Shown here: one piece after another, positions 58,780-64,000 of the stretch
How the letters are laid out: each line of letters opens with the position of its first letter
Numbering within the stretch: the first letter of the stretch is position 1
Assembly: GCA_030867875.1 (NCBI GenBank)
Contig: JAOWCC010001751.1
Coordinates: 25,040,369-25,104,368, forward strand
DNA: 64,000 nt
Source: Actinernus sp. WN-2022
Taxonomy: Eukaryota; Cnidaria; Anthozoa; Actiniaria; Actinernidae
Direction of reading: 5' to 3'
Notes under the pieces: generated by a model
What the model saw: only the letters and a program-made list of their open reading frames with translations
What the model was told of the DNA's origin: nothing
Databases searched by the model: none
Position numbers and translations under genes: made by a program

Positions 58780-58992
58780 CTTTTCAAACTGGTGAACCCT
58801 AAAAATCCCCCTTGTGTCACGGCCATGTGCACCAACTTCTTGTCTGAAACATGATGAAAATCCAGCATACTTCTTTGGTAAATCATTCTTGTCCATCCAA
58901 TCACCACGGTGATAAGCAGCAATAGGTTGTTCACTGGTGGCTATCAGGTATTTTTCTTCATATCCAGACTCATCTGCTCCCTTACCAACCAC
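58780..58992 (-). CDS. SARS1: Seryl-tRNA synthetase, motif 2 exon
   Basis: 71-codon exon, acceptor AATTGTTAG, phase 0. It encodes [20 protein letters not shown], the TSEQP serine-binding motif, and [20 protein letters not shown], which is motif 2 with its loop. It ends HQFEK. The only phase-compatible junction to IEQF in the next exon is AAG|GCGGGT, a GC-AG intron. A GT one codon later would shift the frame into a stop. Confidence 0.96.
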
Positions 58993-60209
58993 CTAACAAT
59001 TAAAGAATTAATATCTCTCTTTGGATGAAAGGAAAGAGAAATGAGTTGCTTATCCTAAATACTATATTATGGTTGTTTCCCTGTGGATACATTCCATATA
59101 AAAATTATGGAAAGTTGAGTCTTGGCAGGAACTTATATAAGGTAATGTCAGTTGTAACGAGGTATTTGTGGTCCTGACTGCAACAGTTATATATATACGT
59201 TTCTTTCCACCATTAACTTTCCTAAATGGATGAGAGGGCCTGGAGCCCTTGTTATGATAATGAGGTTCTGCATATTGTATATAACTGTCAAGTGCCAGAG
59301 TCAGCTCCAGTGTGGTTCTGGTTTTCAACAAGATAGGACTCAGTTACAATAGTTTACAAGTTCAGTTTTCAAGTGTTTAGATTAAGTTTATCAATGATCT
59401 AGTCATTTTCAGACACAGGATTTGATGAGAGAATACTTTTTCACCTCCTGTCACCACAGCCGTCACCACCCCTCCCACTTTGTATGATTGACGTAAATCT
59501 AATTAATGCAAACTACACGGTGTGATCTCACACTATTGCGTACATTGTAGCTGCAATGAAAATGGTTGGGCAATGAAGTGGCCATTAACAATAAATGATT
59601 GTGCAAGGTGTGCGGAACCTCGTCAGCACACTAACTCTCAGTTTGATTTTGATTATTTATTTACGATCAATGATGAATATATAGGTTTAAATTGCACTTA
59701 TCTGGCTCTCCCTCGCTTGTCTGTGGTTGTACTCACATAGATACAGACGGTCTCTGAACTAACACACCCCCTATCTCTTATTACACAACTCGAATTTGCA
59801 TAAGGAGTATAGGGTTACACCAGCGCATAATCACTTCCATTTGAAAAGCAATTATGTAAACATTGGCTTCGGGTCAAAGGTGACAGCAGCCAAACCACCA
59901 GAACAAGTCACATCATGGGTGAAATACACTTGAACAGCATCAATATAAAATCAGGCTAAAGTTACCAATTCGTACCGTAAAAAAGTGGTTGGTAACTGGT
60001 CCATGGTAAAACTGTGTAAGTATGTGGTTGGTAAGTGGTCGGTAACTGGTTGGTAAGTGGTCTACATGTACATGTTTGCCTTTTCTTCACTTTTTTACAG
60101 TGTAGATTGTTCACTTCAGCCATAAAAACAATTAAGTACCTTTACTTTTATTTTTAACTGCGGTAAACTAATGATTTCCTTTCAACAAAGTTACTACCAC
60201 TGACCTTAC

Positions 60210-60365
60210 CTTATAGAGCTCCTCGTCAAACTGGCTTAGCTGTGCTACTTCTTGCATGACCTCCTTTCTCATAAAGAATGGTGTTATGATAGGTGTGAAG
60301 CCTCTCTCATACAACATCCTGGTGCCATGTTGAATGAGAGCATGCTCAAGGAAGACTAGAGGACC
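60210..60365 (-). CDS. SARS1: Seryl-tRNA synthetase, motif 1 exon
   Basis: 52-codon exon, phase 0 at both ends, acceptor TACTTGTAG, donor AAG|GTAAGG. It encodes [20 protein letters not shown], then [20 protein letters not shown], which is motif 1, the class II dimer interface ending in the conserved Pro. It ends QFDEELYK and continues as VVGKG. The stretch 59000-60200 holds no exon. Confidence 0.96.
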
Positions 60366-61226
60366 CTACAAGTATATAATAACCTTAATTTATCATTTAT
60401 AAACGAATAAATGCCCCCTGACTCGTGTGATGTTAAGATGTATCCCTGAAGGACTACCACTGCTGATGACAATCACAACCATTTGCAAAATCCATTATTA
60501 TCCCTCCTTAATTTACATTCCTTTACGCCTCTTGGCTCTACTTTACACTCCCTATAGACAGGAGGGATGATGAGCCTAAGGAGTGTAAAGGAGGGCTAAG
60601 GATGAAATATGACAACATTGCAATTAAAACATAGCTGGAACTAAACTTGTATATCATTAGTAGTAGACTTTCTCAAAGTCCTTCTTAGCCCCCCGCACGA
60701 AGGACTTTTTCCACTTGCAGCGCGCCAAATTTACCGGTTGATTTTCCAACTGGAGGCGTGGCTTATGACTTACTAAGATTTTCCCAATCACAAAGCATCA
60801 ATTATTGAGGCATTGTATGTTGATGTATCAAGTCAGTCAACCGTGGATGTGGTATTTACAATTTGAGTGTATATTACTCATAAAGAGCGCAAAATATAAG
60901 CTCCGCCCCTGAAACATGTTTTCGCGCCAAAACATAATCCCCCGATTCAATTTCCTGCAAGTGAAAGAAGTCGATCTCGCCTCTTGCTTCGATTCTCTCT
61001 CTCGCTTTTGGACCCAGTAATCGCTTACCCAGTGAATAAATGAGTTCGACTTGGAGCAAGTCTACATTAGTACATGTAGCTACATCATTGTATAATATTT
61101 AGATAGATCACACAAAAAAGATCATGGCACATGCAGTTCAATTTTATTACAGACTGGCTGTTATATCTTTTAGGAAGTCACATGGTATAGTCAATTAGAT
61201 TTACAAGTTTGAATGCCATTGCTCAC

Positions 61227-61367
61227 CTTCAAAAAATATCCTCTACTACCTGCAACCACTGCACCTCTGTCAATATCAACACCATCAACCATGTGGGACA
61301 GGTCCACATGAGAATACTTCTTCCTAACACTACAGTCACCACAGGTCCTATCAACTGGATTCTCATC
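61227..61367 (-). CDS. SARS1: Seryl-tRNA synthetase, exon before motif 1
   Basis: 47-codon exon, phase 0 at both ends, acceptor CTTTTCCAG, donor AAG|GTGAGC. It encodes [20 protein letters not shown], then [20 protein letters not shown], the start of the catalytic domain. The N-terminal coiled-coil tRNA-binding arm (about 110-130 residues) must be upstream. I did not find it in 61370-64000, so it is probably outside the window. Confidence 0.95.
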
Positions 61368-61537
61368 CTGGAAAAGAGTAACATCAGTATTAAAATACCT
61401 CTCGGTCGGTCGGTCCGTACTGTAAGTTATTGACCAAGCTTTGTTTTATGGCCCAAACATGATTAAGCGCCCAGGCAATAAAAATGGAGGGGATGAGGAT
61501 CCATAACTAATGGTATGAACCAAGCAAACAACTGTAA

Positions 61538-62034
61538 CTGAAGGGCTGTGTGCAACCACACCGCGGCAAAACGGTATGCTCTGCTGGCCAAAAGAACGAA
61601 GGCGCTGCTATCAAATACAAATTACCGAGGGTTTCAACTTTTTTAGTAAATAATTTTATAACTTAGTAAACTCACAGTGAATCACAAATTAAGAAAACTT
61701 CAACCTGTTGAAGTGTTAGGCTTAGCTTTTAAGTACTTTTCTTATTTTTTGAGAAAACAGTTCACAAATGGATACTTATAAGCAGAAATTTTAAAATCAC
61801 GGCATTTACCTGTTGTTTCATTTCAGTTTTCGCGGGGAACTGGGGGCGGCCGCGCGCCGACAAGATATAGCAAATACGCATGCGCATGACGTTTTGCCAC
61901 GGTGTGGTGTGCAATAAGGGTGCAACTGTCTCCTGATCACATTCTAAATTCTCCTTCAAATTCTTTGTTTTCTAAGGGAGAATTTAGAACGTGCCCAGGA
62001 GTCACTTACACCCTTATTGCACACAGCCATTCAG
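61538..62034. mobile_element. Nested TIR elements
   Basis: GGCTGTGTGCAACCACACCG at about 61545 pairs with CGGTGTGGTGTGCAATAAGG at about 61900. A second hairpin, 61907-62029, has 48-bp arms (GTGTGCAATAAGGGTG...CTAAATTCTCC). The outer CTGAA-GGCTGTGTGCAA pairing closes the whole. No ORF of weight. Confidence 0.65.
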
Positions 62035-62344
62035 TTAAGAATATAGTTATTCTATTGCTGAAAATATACAAAACCAGCTTTCGCCATCTGTATGGGAAGT
62101 TTCATTGTATGGACTGCAAACTGACCGATCATAGGTTACCTAGCCATATAATATTTAGTCGGCTGTGTATCTAAAATGACAAGTAAAAATACACAGCCGT
62201 ATTAGCAGAAAAGTTGTTTATTATATAAATTCTGCCAAGAAACAAAATTTATTTCCATAATAACCAAAATTCTTGAGTGCTCGCTCGAGAAATGGGAAGC
62301 CATTTGACTGCAACTACATGTTCTTGTGCATATTTAATAATAAA

Positions 62345-62489
62345 AATAATAACGGTTTAATCAGTGGCATATCGACGAGGTGGCTCTTCATCCACTGATG
62401 GGCCTGCGATTTAATGTCCTTATCAGAGAAGACGTGAAGGTCTAACCATCTGCAGCTTGTGAACGAAATTGTTTCACAAAGGCAGCACC

Positions 62490-62520
<31 letters not shown>
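62345..62520. repeat. Dispersed repeat, copy 3
   Basis: See 22860-22990; this copy is the longest and least interrupted. The minus ORF of 104 codons at 62681-62995 next to it has no recognised domain and I leave it unannotated. Confidence 0.6.
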
Positions 62521-62523
<3 letters not shown>

Positions 62524-63246
62524 CCCGGCTATCGTATACCTTCAGGGTACTGTTCCGGATAAAATTAAGTAGCATCTCGAATATTAGTTGTATTTAGATA
62601 AATTATACCTCATTTTAAAGCGTATAAAATTGGCTACAACGATATACCTAAGGTTTGTAATTTTGATAAAAGTGCGATTTTTAAATAAACTTCTTTTCCG
62701 AACAAGCGAGTTGGTTTCCAAGAGCTCCAACTTCACGGCAATTTAATGAATTTAAGATGTTTGTTTTTCCGGACTCCCACAGACCTTGTTTACGAAACTG
62801 TGTTGGCGATTGTGGAAATTCGAAGCCGTTCTGAAGATATTTTGGTCTTCGTGAAACTGCTAATGCGAAATCCAAGTATAGATGCGGGAATCGCTCTCTG
62901 TGCCTCTCTTTTAAAAAATTAAAGAAATTGCAGACACAGTTTTTTAGCTGATATAATTGCGAACAATCTGTGAAAATTTGAAGTAATTCGCACAAATTCG
63001 CGTCGAGTTGGAGCTTTTTTCAAACTATGTTTAGAACGAAAATAGAGAGTCAAGAAAACGCTCTGAAAATGTTTAGCCGGCCGGCGAGACTGCCTCTTTC
63101 ACAGCAATCAGACACCTTCTATAAAAAGCAGCCAATGCTATAAAAAGCAACCAGTGACTGGGAAATGTCACAGTCAAAACTTCCCACCAATTTCTCAGCG
63201 GCATGAAAGCAACACAATCAAAGGTCTTCGCGCTCAGTTGAGTTAA

Positions 63247-63410
63247 GCGTAGTCCACACGAGCAAGTTTTCCTTGACAAGTTTTCCCTTGACAAGTTTTA
63301 TTTGCTCGTGTAGACAACGAAAAGTGACAAGTTTTGCCTTGACAAGTCTCCTTGTTGAAAAACTGGAACAAGGCAACTTGTCAAGGAAAACTTCCTCGTG
63401 TGGACTACGC
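63247..63410. mobile_element. MITE with CGTAGTCCACACGAG ends
   Basis: 164 bp with TIRs GCGTAGTCCACACGAGCAAG / complement ending at 63410. Several internal GACAAGTTTT repeats. ORFs on both strands are repeat-derived. Confidence 0.8.
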
Positions 63411-63441
63411 ATTAGTTTCGCGTTTTCAATCACTCTTCATT

Positions 63442-63549
63442 ATGGGCAAAACCAAGAATAAACTGGTCAAGGATAAACCAGCTAAAGACAAGAAGAAGGT
63501 AAAATCAAAACGGACGCGGAAGACGAAAGAAAAGCATGAGGACAGATAA
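63442..63549 (+). CDS. Possible small lysine-rich ORF (35 aa)
   Basis: MGKTKNKLVKDKPAKDKKKV, then KSKRTRKTKEKHEDR and stop. It starts 32 bp after the MITE and is strongly basic. It could be a first exon, a short peptide or chance. The remaining 63550-64000 shows nothing I can support. Confidence 0.2.
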   Translation: MGKTKNKLVKDKPAKDKKKVKSKRTRKTKEKHEDR

Positions 63550-64000
63550 ATTACCCAAAGAATCAGCCTGTGAATATATGCTCCGGAAAATGTCAGAGAT
63601 TGGGCATGTTATTGTAGAAATACTTAAGAGGAATCAAGCGGCCTAATGTACAACAAAATAGTTTAGCCAGTGGTAATAAGAATATATAATTTCGAACATT
63701 TCTTTGATTTTTCCCTCTTTCTTGAATTCCAAGGACAAGATACTTGTTTTGAAGAAGACATCGGATAATTTTAGCGAATACGCTTCGAATTTACGATGAC
63801 ATATTTATGTGAGAAAAGATTCGATAGAACTATGACAACAAGCCACAGAGTGAACTCCGAACTGAATGGTAAACAACGACTCCCGCGCTTAGCTACGGTT
63901 GAATGCTCATGACAATTGATGTGGTGTATGAGCTGTCAATCAAAATATGTAACGCAATCTTCTGGTAAAATGTTTCTTTTTTATATTTTTCCGTCTAGAT

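Noticed and set aside
61762..61959. Minus ORF ending at a GTAAAT donor, considered as a SARS1 N-terminal exon
   Set aside because: Its translation does not resemble the SerRS tRNA-binding arm and lies in nested TIR repeats.
62681..62995. 104-codon minus ORF considered as a SARS1 or independent exon
   Set aside because: No recognisable domain, no phase-compatible splice sites, next to dispersed repeats.
1..64000. CRISPR arrays, bacterial operons, prophage
   Set aside because: Spliced animal genes throughout; the tandem repeats lack unique spacers of constant length.

Overview
The window is animal nuclear DNA, most likely from a cnidarian and probably an anthozoan (coral or sea anemone). It is AT-rich, its genes are split by GT-AG introns, and its introns are packed with short terminal-inverted-repeat (TIR) elements, non-LTR retrotransposon tails ending in (AAT)n and a tRNA-derived SINE. 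The protein-coding content is also animal: a Roc-COR (ROCO) protein, an ADP/ATP carrier and a cytosolic seryl-tRNA synthetase. The taxonomic call is an inference from style and content; no marker gene proves it.

Left third (1 to about 30.9 kb, minus strand): one large multi-exon gene running off the left edge. I could follow it exon by exon with matching intron phases. In protein order it gives a novel N-terminal region, a tyrosine-kinase-like domain lacking its key catalytic residues, an SH3 domain, a Roc GTPase domain and a COR domain. The order pseudokinase-SH3-Roc-COR differs from the ROCO proteins I know (LRRK, MFHAS1, DAPK, Dictyostelium roco) and is the most interesting thing here. The exon or exons for kinase subdomains VIII to X were not found. 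Its introns hold a decayed Ty3/gypsy element with LINE remnants inside it, several MITEs and foldback elements, a GCTG-type cryptic repeat, a LINE end and a SINE.

Middle (about 31 to 47 kb): nested DNA transposons at 31.9-32.9 kb, then the plus-strand ADP/ATP translocase gene. That gene has a non-coding first exon ending at 33400 and two coding exons at 37253-37475 and 39199-39890. Around and beyond it lie LINE fragments (35.4-36.1 and 41.2-43.1 kb), a near-perfect 84-bp palindrome and several MITEs.

Right third (47.8 to about 61.4 kb, minus strand): cytosolic seryl-tRNA synthetase, seven coding exons from the end of the N-terminal domain to the stop codon. The tRNA-binding arm exons lie beyond or were not recognised. 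Its last intron is about 8 kb and carries large arrays of an 18-bp satellite, a LINE with a YADD box and a 205-bp direct duplication. One intron appears to use a GC donor. The rest is dispersed repeats.

The three genes have unrelated roles (signalling scaffold, mitochondrial nucleotide exchange, translation) and show no sign of functional clustering.
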